Source: Amblyomma americanum (Eukaryota > Arthropoda > Arachnida > Ixodida > Ixodidae). From it: DNA of 64,000 nt. Every line of letters starts with the position of its first letter. The first letter of the stretch is position 1. The translations under genes and the position numbers were made by a program. Below are positions 48,379 to 60,555 of the stretch, piece by piece. Below the pieces are notes generated by a model. It did no database searches, was not told the DNA's origin, and saw only the letters and a program-made list of their open reading frames with translations. The stretch lies in contig NW_027526486.1 of NCBI RefSeq assembly GCF_052857255.1, positions 1,240,001 to 1,304,000 of the forward strand, in the 5' to 3' direction.

Positions 48379-50057
48379 AATCATGCTAGTTTCGATCTAA
48401 AACGATGTATCCCGTTGTTTTGAGCCGGAATACAAGTTTTCGCGCAGTTCTGAGAGAAAAAGTTTACACCTTTCTCTCGTCTACTCTTCGACTACTTGTA
48501 AAATCAATGCTCGTGAATCTTGCTAGTTTCGATCTACAACGATGTATCCCGTTGTTTTGAGCCAGAATACAAGTTTTCGCGAAGTTCTGAGAGAAAAAAA
48601 AAAGCTTACACCTTTTTCTCGTCTACTCTTCGAAGACTTGTAAAATCGATTCTCGTGAATCTTGCTAGTTTTGACCTAAAACGATGTATCCCGTTTTTTT
48701 GAGCCGGTATACAAGTTCTCGCGCAGTTCTGAGAGAAAAAGTTTACACCTTTCTCTCGTGTACTCTTCGACGACTTGTAAAATCGATGCTCGTGAATCTT
48801 GCTAGTTTCGATCTAAAACGATGTATCCCGTTGTTTTGAGCCGGAATACAAGTTTTCGTGCAGTTCTGAGAGAAAACGTTTACACCTTTCTCTCGTCTAC
48901 TGTTCGACGACTTGTAAAATCGATGCTCGTGAATCTTGCTAGTTTCGATCTAAAACGATGTATCCCGTTGTTTTGAGCCAGAATACAAGTTTTCGCGCAG
49001 TTCTGAGAGAAAAAGTTTACACCTTTCTCTCGTCTACTCTTCGAAGACTTGTAAAATCGATGCCCGTGAATCTTGCTAGTTTCGATTTAAAACGATGTAT
49101 CCCGTTGTTTTGAGCCGGAATACAAGTTTTCGCGCAGTTCTGAGAGAAAAAGTTTACACCTTTCTCTCGTGTACTCTTCGACGACTTGTAAAATCGATAC
49201 TAGTGAATCATGCTAATTTCGATCTAAAACGATGTATCCCGTTGTTTTGAGCCGGAATACAAGTTTTCGCGCAGTTCTGAGAGAAAAAGTTTACACCTTT
49301 CTCTCATCTGCTCTTCGAAGACTTGTAAAATCGATGCTCGTGAATCTTGCTAGTTTCGATCTAAAACGATGTATCCCGTTGTTTTGAGCCGGAATACAAG
49401 TTTTCGCGCAGTTTTGAGAGCAATTTTACACCTTTCTGTCGTGTACTCTTCGACGACTTGTAAAATCGATGCTCGTGAATCTTGCTAGTTTCGATCTAAA
49501 ACGATGTATCCCGTTGTTTTTAGCCGGAATACAAGTTTTCGTGCAGTTCTGAGAGAAAAAGTTTACACCTTTCTCTCGTCTACTCTTCGACGACTTGTAA
49601 AATCAATGCTCGTGAATCTTGCTACTTTCGATCTAAAACGATGTATCCCGTTGTTTTGAGCCGGAATACAAGTTTTCGCGCAGTTCTGAGAGAAAAAGTT
49701 TGCACCTTTCTCTCGTGTACTCTTCGACGACTTGTAAAATCGATACTCGAGAATCATGCTAGTTTCGATCTAAAACGATGTATCCCGTTGTTTTGAGCCG
49801 GAATACAAGTTTTCGCGCAGTTCTGAGAGAAAAAAGTTTACACCTTTCTCTCGCGTACTCTTCGACGACTTGTAAAATCGATGCTCGTGAATCATGCTAG
49901 TTTCGATCTAAAACGATGTATCCCGTTGTTTTGAGCCGGAATACAAGTTTTCGCGCAGTTCTGAGAGAAAAAGTTTACAACTTTCTCTCGTCTACTCTTC
50001 GACGACTTATAAAATCGATGCTCGTGAATCTTGCTAGTTTCAATTTAAAACAATGTA
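48379..50057 (+). repeat. About 12 mixed monomers, including the longest A-tract unit
   Basis: It has the order CGACTACTT/ATCAATG, GAGCCAGAAT with GCGAAGTTC, GTTTTTTTGAGCC, GTTTTCGTGCAG with AAAACG, GAGCCAGAAT, GATGCCCG, CTAATTTCG. A similar order is seen near 55.2-55.7 and 60.4-61.9 kb. A private two-base-short GAGAGCAATTTTACACC lies near 49,417 and TTTTTAGCC near 49,517. Confidence 0.72.
48594..48603 (+). repeat. A10 tract in a 142 bp monomer
   Basis: The A-tract at unit positions 99-103 is five A in most monomers and six in many; here it is ten, followed by GCTTACACC. It is the longest homopolymer I noticed. An intermediate seven-A unit is near 45,306. Confidence 0.9.
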
Positions 50058-52488
50058 TCCCGTTGTTTTGAGCCGGAATACAAGTTTTCGCGCAGTTCTG
50101 AGAGAAAAAGTTTACACCTTTCTCTCGTCTACTCTTCGAAGACTTGTAAAATCGATGCCCGTGAATCTTGCTAGTTTCGATTTAAAACGATGTATCCCGT
50201 TGTTTTGAGCCGGAATACAAGTTTTCGCGCAGTTCTGAGAGAAAAAGTTTACACCTTTCTCTCGTGTACTCTTCGACGACTTGTAAAATCGATACTCGTG
50301 AATCATGCTAATTTCGATCTAAAACGATGTATCCCGTTGTTTTGAGCCGGAATACAAGTTTTCGCGCAGTTCTGAGAGAAAAAGTTTACACCTTTCTCTC
50401 GTCTGCTCTTCGAAGACTTGTAAAATCGATGCTCGTGAATCTTGCTAGTTTCGATCTAAAACGATGTATCCCGTTGTTTTGAGCCGGAATACAAGTTTTC
50501 GCGCAGTTTTGAGAGAAAACGTTTACACCTTTCTGTCGTGTACTCTTCGACGACTTGTAAAATCGATGCTCGTGAATCTTGCTAGTTTCGATCTAAAACG
50601 ATGTATCCCGTTGTTTTGAGCCGGAATACAAGTTTTCGTGCAGTTCTGAGAGAAAAAGATTACACCTTTTTCTCGTCTACTCTTCGACGACTTGTAAAAT
50701 CAATGCTCGTGAATCTTGCTACTTTCGATCTAAAACGATGTATCCCGTTGTTTTGAGCCGGAATACAAGTTTTCGCGCAGTTCTGAGAGAAAAAGTGTAC
50801 ACCTTTCTCTCGTGTACTCTTCGACGACTTGTAAAATCGATACTCGAGAATCATGCTAGTTTCGATCTAAAACGATGTATCCCGTTGTTTTGAGCCGGAA
50901 TACAAGTTTTCGCGCAGTTCTGAGAGAAAAAAGTTTACACCTTTCTCTCGTGTACTCTTCGACGACTTGTAAAATCGATGCTCGTGAATCATGCTAGTTT
51001 CGATCTAAAACGATGTATCCCGTTGTTTTGAGCCGGAATACAAGTTTTCGCGCAGTTCTGAGAGAAAAAGTTTACACCTTTCTCTCGTCTACTCTTCGAC
51101 GACTTATAAAATCGATGCTCGTGAATCTTGCTAGTTTCAATTTAATACGATGTATCCCGTTGTTTTGAGCCGGAATACAAGTTTTCGCGCAGTTCTGAGA
51201 GAAAAAGTTTGCACCTTTCTCTCGTCTACTCTTCGACGACTTGTAAAATCAATGCTCGTGAATCTTGCTAGTTTCAATCTACAACGATGTATCCCGTTGT
51301 TTTGAGCTGGAATAGAAGTTTTCGCGCAGTTCTGAGAGAAAAAGCTTACACCTTTCTCTCGTCTACTTTTCGAGGACTTGTAAAATCGATTCTCGTGAAT
51401 CTTGCTTGTTTTGACCTAAAACGATGTATCCCGTTGTTTTGAGCTGGAATAGAAGTTTTCGCGCAGTTCTGAGAGAAAAAGTTTACACCTTTCTCTCGTC
51501 TACTTTTCGAGGACTTGTAAAATCGATTCTCGTGAATCTTGCTAGTTTTGACCTAAAACGATGTATCACGTTTTTTTGAGCCGGTATACAAGTTTTCGCG
51601 CAGTTCTGAGAGAAAAAGTTTACACCTTTCTCTCATCTACTCTTCGAAGACTTGTAAAATCAATGCTCGTGAATCTTGCTAGTTTCGATCTACAACGATG
51701 TATCCCGTTGTTTTGAGCCGGAATACAAGTTTTCGCGCAGTTCTGAGAGAAAAAGTTTACACCTTTCTCTCGTCTACTCTTCGAAGACTTGTAAAATCGA
51801 TGCCCGTGAATCTTGCTAGTTTCGATTTAAAACGATGTATCCCGTTGTTTTGAGCCGGAATACAAGTTTTCGCGCAGTTCTGAGAGAAAAAGTTTACACC
51901 TTTCTCTCGTGTACTCTTCGACGACTTGTAAAATCGATACTCGTGAATCATGCTAATTTCGATCTAAAACGATGTATCCCGTTGTTTTGAGCCGGAATAC
52001 AAGTTTTCGCGCAGTTCTGAGAGAAAACGTTTACACCTTTCTCTCGTCTGCTCTTCGAAGACTTGTAAAATCGATGCTCGTGAATCTTGCTAGTTTCGAT
52101 CTAAAACGATGTATCCCGTTGTTTTGAGCCGGAATACAAGTTTTCGCGCAGTTTTGAGAGAAAAAGTTTACACCTTTCTGTCGTGTACTCTTCGACGACT
52201 TGTAAAATCGATGCTCGTGAATCTTGCTAGTTTCGATCTAAAACGATGTATCCCGTTGTTTTGAGCCGGAATACAAGTTTTCGTGCAGTTCTGAGAGAAA
52301 AAGTTTACACCTTTCTCTCGTCTACTCTTCGACGACTTGTAAAATCAATGCTCGTGAATCTTGCTACTTTCGATCTAAAACGATGTATCCCGTTGTTTTG
52401 AGCCGGAATACAAGTTTTCGCGCAGTTCTGAGAGAAAAAGTTTACACCTTTCTCTCGTGTACTCTTCGACGACTTGTAAAATCGATAC
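50058..52488 (+). repeat. 12-monomer period (1,645 bp): 50,058-50,843 repeated at 51,703-52,488
   Basis: Shared order: GATGCCCG with GATTTAAAACG, CTAATTTCG, GTCTGCTC with TCGAAGAC, GTTTTGAG with CTGTCG, GTTTTCGTGCAG, ATCAATG with CTACTTTCG. The copies part where CTCGAG at 50,843 is CTCGTG at 52,488. Two of these units (CTAATTTCG and GTCTGCTC) occur again 548 bp later at about 52.5-52.8 kb, a nested 4-mer step. Confidence 0.78.
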
Positions 52489-53553
52489 TCGTGAATCATG
52501 CTAATTTCGATCTAAAACGATGTATCCCGTTGTTTTGAGCCGGAATACAAGTTTTCGCGCAGTTCTGAGAGAAAAAGTTTACACCTTTCTCTCGTCTGCT
52601 CTTCGAAGACTTGTAAAATCGATGCTCGTGAATCTTGCTAGTTTCGATCTAAAACGATGTATCCCGTTGTTTTGAGCCGGAATACAAGTTTTCGCGCAGT
52701 TTTGAGAGAAAAAGTTTACACCTTTCTGTCGTGTACTCTTCGACGACTTGTAAAATCGATGCTCGTGAATCTTGCTAGTTTCGATCTAAAACGATGTATC
52801 CCGTTGTTTTGAGCCGGAATACAAGTTTTCGCGCAGTTCTGAGAGAAAAAGTTTACACCTTTCTCTCGTGTACTCTTCGAGGACTTGTAAAATCGATACT
52901 CGAGAATCATGCTAGTTTCGATCTAAAACGATGTATCCCGTTGTTTTGAGCCGGAATACAAGTTTTCGCGCAGTTCTGAGAGAAAAAAGTTTACACCTTT
53001 CTCTCGTGTTCTCTTCGACGACTTGTAAAATCGATGCTCGTGAATCATGCTAGTTTCGATCTAAAACGATGTATCCCGTTGTTTTGAGCCGGAATACAAG
53101 TTTTCGCGCAGTTCTGAGAGAAAAAGTTTACACCTTTCTCTCGTCTACTCTTCGACGACTTATAAAATCGATGCTCGTGAATCTTGCTAGTTTCAATTTA
53201 AAACGATGTATCCCGTTGTTTTGAGCCGGAATACAAGTTTTCGCGCAGTTCTGAGAGAAAAAGTTTGCACCTTTCTCTCGTCTACTCTTCGACGACTTGT
53301 AAAATCAATGCTCGTGAATCTTGCTAGTTTCAATCTACAACGATGTATCCCGTTGTTTTGAGCTGGAATAGAAGTTTTCGCGCAGTTCTGAGAGAAAAAG
53401 CTTACACCTTTCTCTCGTCTACTTTTCGAGGACTTGTAAAATCGATTCTCGTGAATCTTGCTTGTTTTGACCTAAAACGATGTATCCCGTTGTTTTGAGC
53501 TGGAATAGAAGTTTTCGCGCAGTTCTGAGAGAAAAAGTTTACACCTTTCTCTC
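50725..53553 (+). repeat. 15-monomer period (2,056 bp): 50,725-51,497 repeated at 52,781-53,553
   Basis: The rare marks TTTCAATCTACAACG (51,271 and 53,327), AAAGCTTACACC (51,341 and 53,397) and CTTGCTTGTTTTGACC (51,402 and 53,458) recur at +2,056 (15 x 137 + 1). This offset overlaps and interleaves with the 1,645 bp period of the previous entry. Confidence 0.8.
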
Positions 53554-54015
53554 GTCTACTCTTCGACGACTTGTAAAATCAATGCTCGTGAATCTTGCTA
53601 CTTTCGATCTAAAACGATGTATCCCGTTGTTTTGAGCCGGAATACAAGTTTTCGCGCAGTTCTGAGAGAAAAAAGTTTACACCTTTCTCTCGTGTTCTCT
53701 TCGACGACTTGTAAAATCGATGCTCGTGAATCATGCTAGTTTCGATCTAAAACGATGTATCCCGTTGTTTTGAGCCGGAATACAAGTTTTCGCGCAGTTC
53801 TGAGAGAAAAAGTTTACACCTTTCTCTCGTCTACTCTTCGACGACTTATAAAATCGATGCTCGTGAATCTTGCTAGTTTCAATTTAAAACGATGTATCCC
53901 GTTGTTTTGAGCCGGAATACAAGTTTTCGCGCAGTTCTGAGAGAAAAAGTTTGCACCTTTCTCTCGTCTACTCTTCGACGACTTGTAAAATCAATGCTCG
54001 TGAATCTTGCTAGTT
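52925..54015 (+). repeat. 5-monomer period (686 bp): 52.9-53.3 kb repeated at 53.6-54.0 kb
   Basis: The rare CTCGTGTTCTCTTCG occurs at 53,006 and 53,692 only (as far as I saw), each in a six-A monomer followed by GAATCATGC, TATAAAA and TTTGCACC units. The copies diverge where TTTCAATCTAC (53,327) is TTTCGATCTAC (54,016). Confidence 0.78.
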
Positions 54016-54670
54016 TCGATCTACAACGATGTATCCCGTTGTTTTGAGCTGGAGTAGAAGTTTTCGCGGAGTTCTGAGAGAAAAAGTTTACACCTTTCTC
54101 TCGTCTACTTTTCGAGGACTTGTAAAATCGATTCTCGTGAATCTTGCTAGTTTTGACCTAAAATGATGTATCCCGTTGTTTTCAGCTGGAATAGAAGTTT
54201 TCGCGCAGTTCTGAGAGAAAAAGTTTACACCTTTCTCTCGTCTACTTTTTGAGGACTTGTAAAATCGATTCTCGTGAATCTTGCTAGTTTTGACCTAAAA
54301 CGATGTATCCCGTTTTTTTGAGCCGGTATACAAGTTTTCGCGCAGTTCTGAGAGAAAAAGTTTACACCTTTCTCTCATCTACTCTTCGAAGACTTGTAAA
54401 ATCGATGCTCGTGAATCTTGCTAGTTTCGATCTAAAACGATGTATCCCGTTGTTTTGAGCCGGAATACAAGTTTTCGCGCAGTTCTGAGAGAAAAAGTTT
54501 ACACCTTTCTCTCGTGTACTCTTCGACGACTTGTAAAATCGATACTCGAGAATCATGCTAGTTTCGATCTAAAACGATGTATCCCGTTGTTTTGAGCCGG
54601 AATACAAGTTTTCGCGCAGCTCTGAGAGAAAAAAGTTTACACCTTTCTCTCGTGTACTCTTCGACGACTT
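54016..54670 (+). repeat. Five mixed monomers with private changes
   Basis: It holds an ATCAATG/CTACAACG unit with GGAGTAGAAG (54,051) and CGCGGAG (54,067), two TTTTGACC units (AAAATGATG at 54,162, TTTTCAGC at 54,180, TTTTTGAGGAC at 54,246), a CTCATCTAC unit and a six-A unit with GCAGCTCTG (54,617). Confidence 0.72.
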
Positions 54671-56186
54671 GTAAAATCGATGCTCGTGAATCATGCTAGT
54701 TTCGATCTAAAACGATGTATCCCGTTGTTTTGAGCCGGATAACAAGTTTTCGCGCAGTTCTGAGAGGAAAAGTTTACACCTTTCTCTCGTCTACTCTTCG
54801 ACGACTTGTAAAATCGATGCTCGTGAATCTTGCAAGTTTCAATTTAAAACGATGTATCCCGTTGTTTTGAGCCGGAATACAAGTTTTCGCGCAGTTCTGA
54901 GAGAAAAAGTTTACACCTTTCTCTCGTGTACTCTTCGACGACTTGTAAAATCGATACTCGTGAATCATGCTAGTTTCGATCTAAAACGATGTATCCCGTT
55001 GTTTTGAGCCGGAATACAAGTTTTCGCGCAGTTCTGAGAGAAAAAGTTTACACCTTTCTCTCGTCTACTCTTCGACGACTTGTAAAATCGATGCTCGTGA
55101 ATCTTGCTAGTTTCAATTTAAAACGATGTATCCCGTTGTTTTGAGCCGGAATACAAGTTTTCGCGCAGTTCTGAGAGAAAAAGTTTACCTTTCTCTCGTC
55201 TACTCTTCGACTACTTGTAAAATCAATGCTCGTGAATCTTGCTAGTTTCGATCTACAACGATGTATCCCGTTGTTTTGAGCCAGAATACAAGTTTTCGCG
55301 CAGTTCTGAGAGAAAAAGTTTACACCTTTTTCTCGTCTACTCTTCGAAGACTTGTAAAATCGATTCTCGTGAATCTTGCTAGTTTTGACCTAAAACGATG
55401 TATCCCGTTTTTTTGAGCCGGTATACAAGTTTTCGCGCAGTTCTGAGAGAAAAAGTTTACACCTTTCTCTCGTGTACTCTTCGAAGACTTGTAAAATCGA
55501 TGCCCGTGAATCTTGCTAGTTTCGATTTAAAACGATGTATCCCGTTGTTTTGAGCCGGAATACAAGTTTTCGCGCAGTTCTGAGAGAAAAAGTTTACACC
55601 TTTCTCTCGTGTACTCTTCGACGACTTGTAAAATCGATACTCGTGAATCATGCTAATTTCGATCTAAAACGATGTATCCCGTTGTTTTGAGCCGGAATAC
55701 AAGTTTTCGCGCAGTTCTGAGAGAAAAAGTTTACACCTTTCTCTCGTCTGCTCTTCGAAGACTTGTAAAATCGATGCTCGTGAATCTTGCTAGTTTCAAT
55801 CTAAAACGATGTATCCCGTTGTTTTGAGCCGGAATACAAGTTTTCGCGCAGTTTTGAGAGAAAAAGTTTACACCTTTCTGTCGTGTACTCTTCGACGACT
55901 TGTAAAATCGATGCTCGTGAATCTTGCTAGTTTCGATCTAAAACGATGTATCCCGTTGTTTTGAGCCGGAATACAAGTTTTCGTGCAGTTCTGAGAGAAA
56001 AAGTTTACACCTTTCTCTCGTCTACTCTTCGACGACTTGTAAAATCAATGCTCGTGAATCTTGCTACTTTCGATCTAAAACGATGTATCCCGTTGTTTTG
56101 AGCCGGAATACAAGTTTTCGCGCAGTTCTGAGAGAAAAAAGTTTACACCTTTCTCTCGTGTACTCTTCGACGACTTGTAAAATCGA
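54671..56186 (+). repeat. 1.5 kb segment, copy 1 (copy 2 at 56,314)
   Basis: Shared rare marks are CCGGATAACAAG (54,736), GAGAGGAAAAG (54,763), CTTGCAAGTTTC (54,829), CGACTACTT (55,209) and GTGTACTC with TCGAAGAC before GATGCCCG (55,473). The offset is 1,643 before and 1,645 after a private two-base deletion here, AAGTTTACCTTTC near 55,184. Confidence 0.87.
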
Positions 56187-56313
56187 TACTCGTGAATCAT
56201 GCTAGTTTCGATCTAAAACGATGTATCCCGTTGTTTTGAGCCGGAATACAAGTTTTCGCGCAGTTCTGAGAGAAAAAGTTTACACCTTTCTCTCGTCTAC
56301 TCTTCGACGACTT
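56187..56313 (+). repeat. One junction monomer between the 1.5 kb copies
   Basis: Ordinary unit with GAATCATGC leading into a TATAAAA-type unit at 56,311. Confidence 0.7.
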
Positions 56314-57831
56314 ATAAAATCGATGCTCGTGAATCATGCTAGTTTCGATCTAAAACGATGTATCCCGTTGTTTTGAGCCGGATAACAAGTTTTCGCGCAG
56401 TTCTGAGAGGAAAAGTTTACACCTTTCTCTCGTCTACTCTTCGACGACTTGTAAAATCGATGCTCGTGAATCTTGCAAGTTTCAATTTAAAACGATGTAT
56501 CCCGTTGTTTTGAGCCGGAATACAAGTTTTCGCGCAGTTCTGAGAGAAAAAGTTTACACCTTTCTCTCGTGTACTCTTCGACGACTTGTAAAATCGATAC
56601 TCGTGAATCATGCTAGTTTCGATCTAAAACGATGTATCCCGTTGTTTTGAGCCGGAATACAAGTTTTCGCGCAGTTCTGAGAGAAAAAGTTTACACCTTT
56701 CTCTCGTCTACTCTTCGACGACTTGTAAAATCGATGCTCGTGAATCTTGCTAGTTTCAATTTAAAACGATGTATCCCGTTGTTTTGAGCCGGAATACAAG
56801 TTTTCGCGCAGTTCTGAGAGAAAAAGTTTACACCTTTCTCTCGTCTACTCTTCGACTACTTGTAAAATCAATGCTCGTGAATCTTGCTAGTTTCGATCTA
56901 CAACGATGTATCCCGTTGTTTTGAGCCAGAATACAAGTTTTCGCGCAGTTCTGAGAGAAAAAGTTTACACCTTTTTCTCGTCTACTCTTCGAAGACTTGT
57001 AAAATCGATTCTCGTGAATCTTGCTAGTTTTGACCTAAAACGATGTATCCCGTTTTTTTGAGCCGGTATACAAGTTTTCGCGCAGTTCTGAGAGAAAAAG
57101 TTTACACCTTTCTCTCGTGTACTCTTCGAAGACTTGTAAAATCGATGCCCGTGAATCTTGCTAGTTTCGATTTAAAACGATGTATCCCGTTGTTTTGAGC
57201 CGGAATACAAGTTTTCGCGCAGTTCTGAGAGAAAAAGTTTACACCTTTCTCTCGTGTACTCTTCGACGACTTGTAAAATCGATACTCGTGAATCATGCTA
57301 ATTTCGATCTAAAACGATGTATCCCGTTGTTTTGAGCCGGAATACAAGTTTTCGCGCAGTTCTGAGAGAAAAAGTTTACACCTTTCTCTCGTCTGCTCTT
57401 CGAAGACTTGTAAAATCGATGCTCGTGAATCTTGCTAGTTTCAATCTAAAACGATGTATCCCGTTGTTTTGAGCCGGAATACAAGTTTTCGCGCAGTTTT
57501 GAGAGAAAAAGTTTACACCTTTCTGTCGTGTACTCTTCGACGACTTGTAAAATCGATGCTCGTGAATCTTGCTAGTTTCGATCTAAAACGATGTATTCCG
57601 TTGTTTTGAGCCGGAATACAAGTTTTCGTGTAGTTCTGAGAGAAAAAGTTTACACCTTTCTCTCGTCTACTCTTCGACGACTTGTAAAATCAATGCTCGT
57701 GAATCTTGCTACTTTCGATCTAAAACGATGTATCCCGTTGTTTTGAGCCGGAATACAAGTTTTCGCGCAGTTCTGAGAGAAAAAAGTTTACACCTTTCTC
57801 TCGTGTACTCTTCGACGACTTGTAAAATCGA
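56314..57831 (+). repeat. 1.5 kb segment, copy 2
   Basis: It carries CCGGATAACAAG (56,379), GAGAGGAAAAG (56,406), CTTGCAAGTTTC (56,472) and CGACTACTT, in the order of copy 1. Private changes are GTATTCCG near 57,594 and GTGTAGTTC near 57,628. It keeps the bases deleted from copy 1 near 55,184, so that deletion arose after the duplication or was repaired here. Confidence 0.87.
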
Positions 57832-58907
57832 TGCTCGTGAATCATGCTAGTTTCGATCTAAAACGATGTATCCCGTTGTTTTGAGCCGGAATACAAGTTT
57901 TCGCGCAGTTCTGAGAGAAAAAGTTTACACCTTTCACTCGTCTACTCTTCGACGACTTATAAAATCGATGCTCGTGAATCTTGCTAGTTTCAATTTAAAA
58001 CGATGTATCCCGTTGTTTTGAGCCGGAATACAAGTTTTCGCGCAGTTCTGAGAGAAAAAGTTTGCACCTTTATCTCGTCTACTCTTCGACGACTTGTAAA
58101 ATCAATGCTCGTGAATCTTGCTAGTTTCGATCTGCAACGATGTCCCCCGTTGTTTTGAGCTGGAATAGAAGTTTTCGCGCAGTTCTGAGAGAAAAAGTTT
58201 ACACCTTTCTCTCGTCTACTTTTCGAGGACTTGTAAAATCGATTCTCGTGAATCTTGCTAGTTTTGACCTAAAACGATGTATCCCGTTGTTTTGAGCTGG
58301 AATAGAAGTTTTCGCGCAGTTCTGAGAGAAAAAGTTTACACCTTTCTCTCGTCTGCTCTTCGAAGACTTGTAAAATCGATGCTCGTGAATCTTGCTAGTT
58401 TCAATCTAAAACGATGTATCCCGTTGTTTTGAGCCGGAATACAAGTTTTCGCGCAGTTCTGAGAGAAAAAGTTTACACCTTTTTCTCGTCTACTCTTCGA
58501 AGACTTGTAAAATCGATTCTCGTGAATCTTGCTAGTTTTGACCTAAAACGATGTATCCCGTTTTTTTGAGCCGGTATACAAGTTTTCGCGCAGTTCTGAG
58601 AGAAAAAGTTTACACCTTTCTCTCGTGTACTCTTCGAAGACTTGTAAAATCGATGCCCGTGAATCTTGCTAGTTTCGATTTAAAACGATGTATCCCGTTG
58701 TTTTGAGCCGGAATACAAGTTTTCGCGCAGTTCTGAGAGAAAAAGTTTACACCTTTCTCTCGTGTACTTTTCGAGGACTTGTAAAATCGATTCTCGTGAA
58801 TCTTGCTAGTTTTGACCTAAAACGATGTATCCCGTTGTTTTGAGCTGGAATAGAAGTTTTCGCGCAGTTCTGAGAGAAAAAGTTTACACCTTTCTCTCGT
58901 CTACTTT
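57832..58907 (+). repeat. Eight mixed monomers
   Basis: It includes a GAATCATGC unit, CTTTCACTCG (57,932), TATAAAA (57,957), CTTTATCTCG (58,069), an ATCTGCAACGATGTCCCCC unit (58,130-58,150), two TTTTGACC units, and GATGCCCG. No close copy was found nearby. Confidence 0.7.
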
Positions 58908-60555
58908 TCGAGGACTTGTAAAATCGATTCTCGTGAATCTTGCTAGTTTTGACCTAAAACGATGTATCCCGTTTTTTTTGAGCCGGTATACAAGTTTTCG
59001 CGCAGTTCTGAGAGAAAAAGTTTACACCTTTCTCTCGTCTACTCTTCGAAGACTTGTAAAATCGATGCCCGTGAATCTTGCTAGTTTCGATCTAAAACGA
59101 TGTATCCCGTTGTTTTGAGCCGGAATACATGTTTTCGCGCAGTTCTGAGAGAAAAAGTTTACACCTTTCTCTCGTGTACTCTTCGACGACTTGTAAAATC
59201 GATACTCGAGAATCATGCTAGTTTCGATCTAAAACGATGTATCCCGTTGTTTTGAGCCGGAATACAAGTTTTCGCGCAGTTCTCAGAGAAAAAAGTTTAC
59301 ACCTTTCTCTCGTGTACTCTTCGACGACTTGTAAAATCGATGCTCGTGAATCATGCTAGTTTCGATCTAAAACGATGTATCCCGTTGTTTTGAGCCGGAA
59401 TACAAGTTTTCGCGCAGTTCTGAGAGAAAAAGTTTACACCTTTCTCTCGTCTACTCTTCGACGACTTGTAAAATCGATGCTCGTGAATCTTGCTAGTTTC
59501 AATTTAAAACGATGTATCCTGTTGTTTTGAGGCGGAATACAAGTTTTCGCGCAGTTCTGAGAGAAAAAGTTTGCACCTTTCTCTCGTCTACTCTTCGACT
59601 ACTTGTAAAATCAATGCTCGTGAATCTTGCTAGTTTCGATCTACAACGATGTATCCCGTTGTTTTGAGGCAGAATACAAGTTTTCGCGCAGTTCTGAGAG
59701 AAAAGGTTTACACCTTTTTCTCGTCTACTCTTCGAGGACTTGTAAAATCGATTCTCGTGAATCTTGCTAGTTTTGACCTAAAACGATGTATCCCGTTTTT
59801 TTTGAGCCGGTATACAAGTTTTCGCGCAGTTCTGAGAGAAAAAGTTTACACCTTTCTCTCGTCTACTCTTCGAAGACTTGTAAAATCGATGCCCGTGAAT
59901 CTTGCTAGTTTCGATCTAAAACGATGTATCCCGTTGTTTTGAGCCGGAATACATGTTTTCGCGCAGTTCTGAGAGAAAAAGTTTACACCTTTCTCTCGTG
60001 TACTCTTCGACGACTTGTAAAATCGATACTCGAGAATCATGCTAGTTTCGATCTAAAACGATGTATCCCGTTGTTTTGAGCCGGAATACAAGTTTTCGCG
60101 CAGTTCTCAGAGAAAAAAGTTTACACCTTTCTCTCGTGTACTCTTCGACGACTTGTAAAATCGATGCTCGTGAATCATGCTAGTTTCGATCTAAAACGAT
60201 GTATCCCGTTGTTTTGAGCCGGAATACAAGTTTTCGCGCAGTTCTGAGAGAAAAAGTTTACACCTTTCTCTCGTCTACTCTTCGACGACTTGTAAAATCG
60301 ATGCTCGTGAATCTTGCTAGTTTCAATTTAAAACGATGTATCCTGTTGTTTTGAGGCGGAATACAAGTTTTCGCGCAGTTCTGAGAGAAAAAGTTTGCAC
60401 CTTTCTCTCGTCTACTCTTCGACTACTTGTAAAATCAATGCTCGTGAATCTTGCTAGTTTCGATCTACAACGATGTATCCCGTTGTTTTGAGGCAGAATA
60501 CAAGTTTTCGCGCAGTTCTGAGAGAAAAGGTTTACACCTTTTTCTCGTCTACTCT
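58908..60555 (+). repeat. 6-monomer tandem duplication, period 824 bp (58,908-59,731 and 59,732-60,555)
   Basis: Shared rare marks at +824: eight-T GTTTTTTTTGAGCC (58,972 and 59,796), GAATACATGTTTTCG (59,125 and 59,949), GTTCTCAGAG (59,280 and 60,104), GTATCCTG (59,515 and 60,339), TTGAGGCGG (59,528 and 60,352), TTGAGGCAG (59,666 and 60,490) and AAAAGGTTTAC (59,701 and 60,525). The period is 6 x 137 + 2. The end is marked by TCGAGGAC at 59,735 versus TCGAAGAC at 60,559. Confidence 0.9.
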
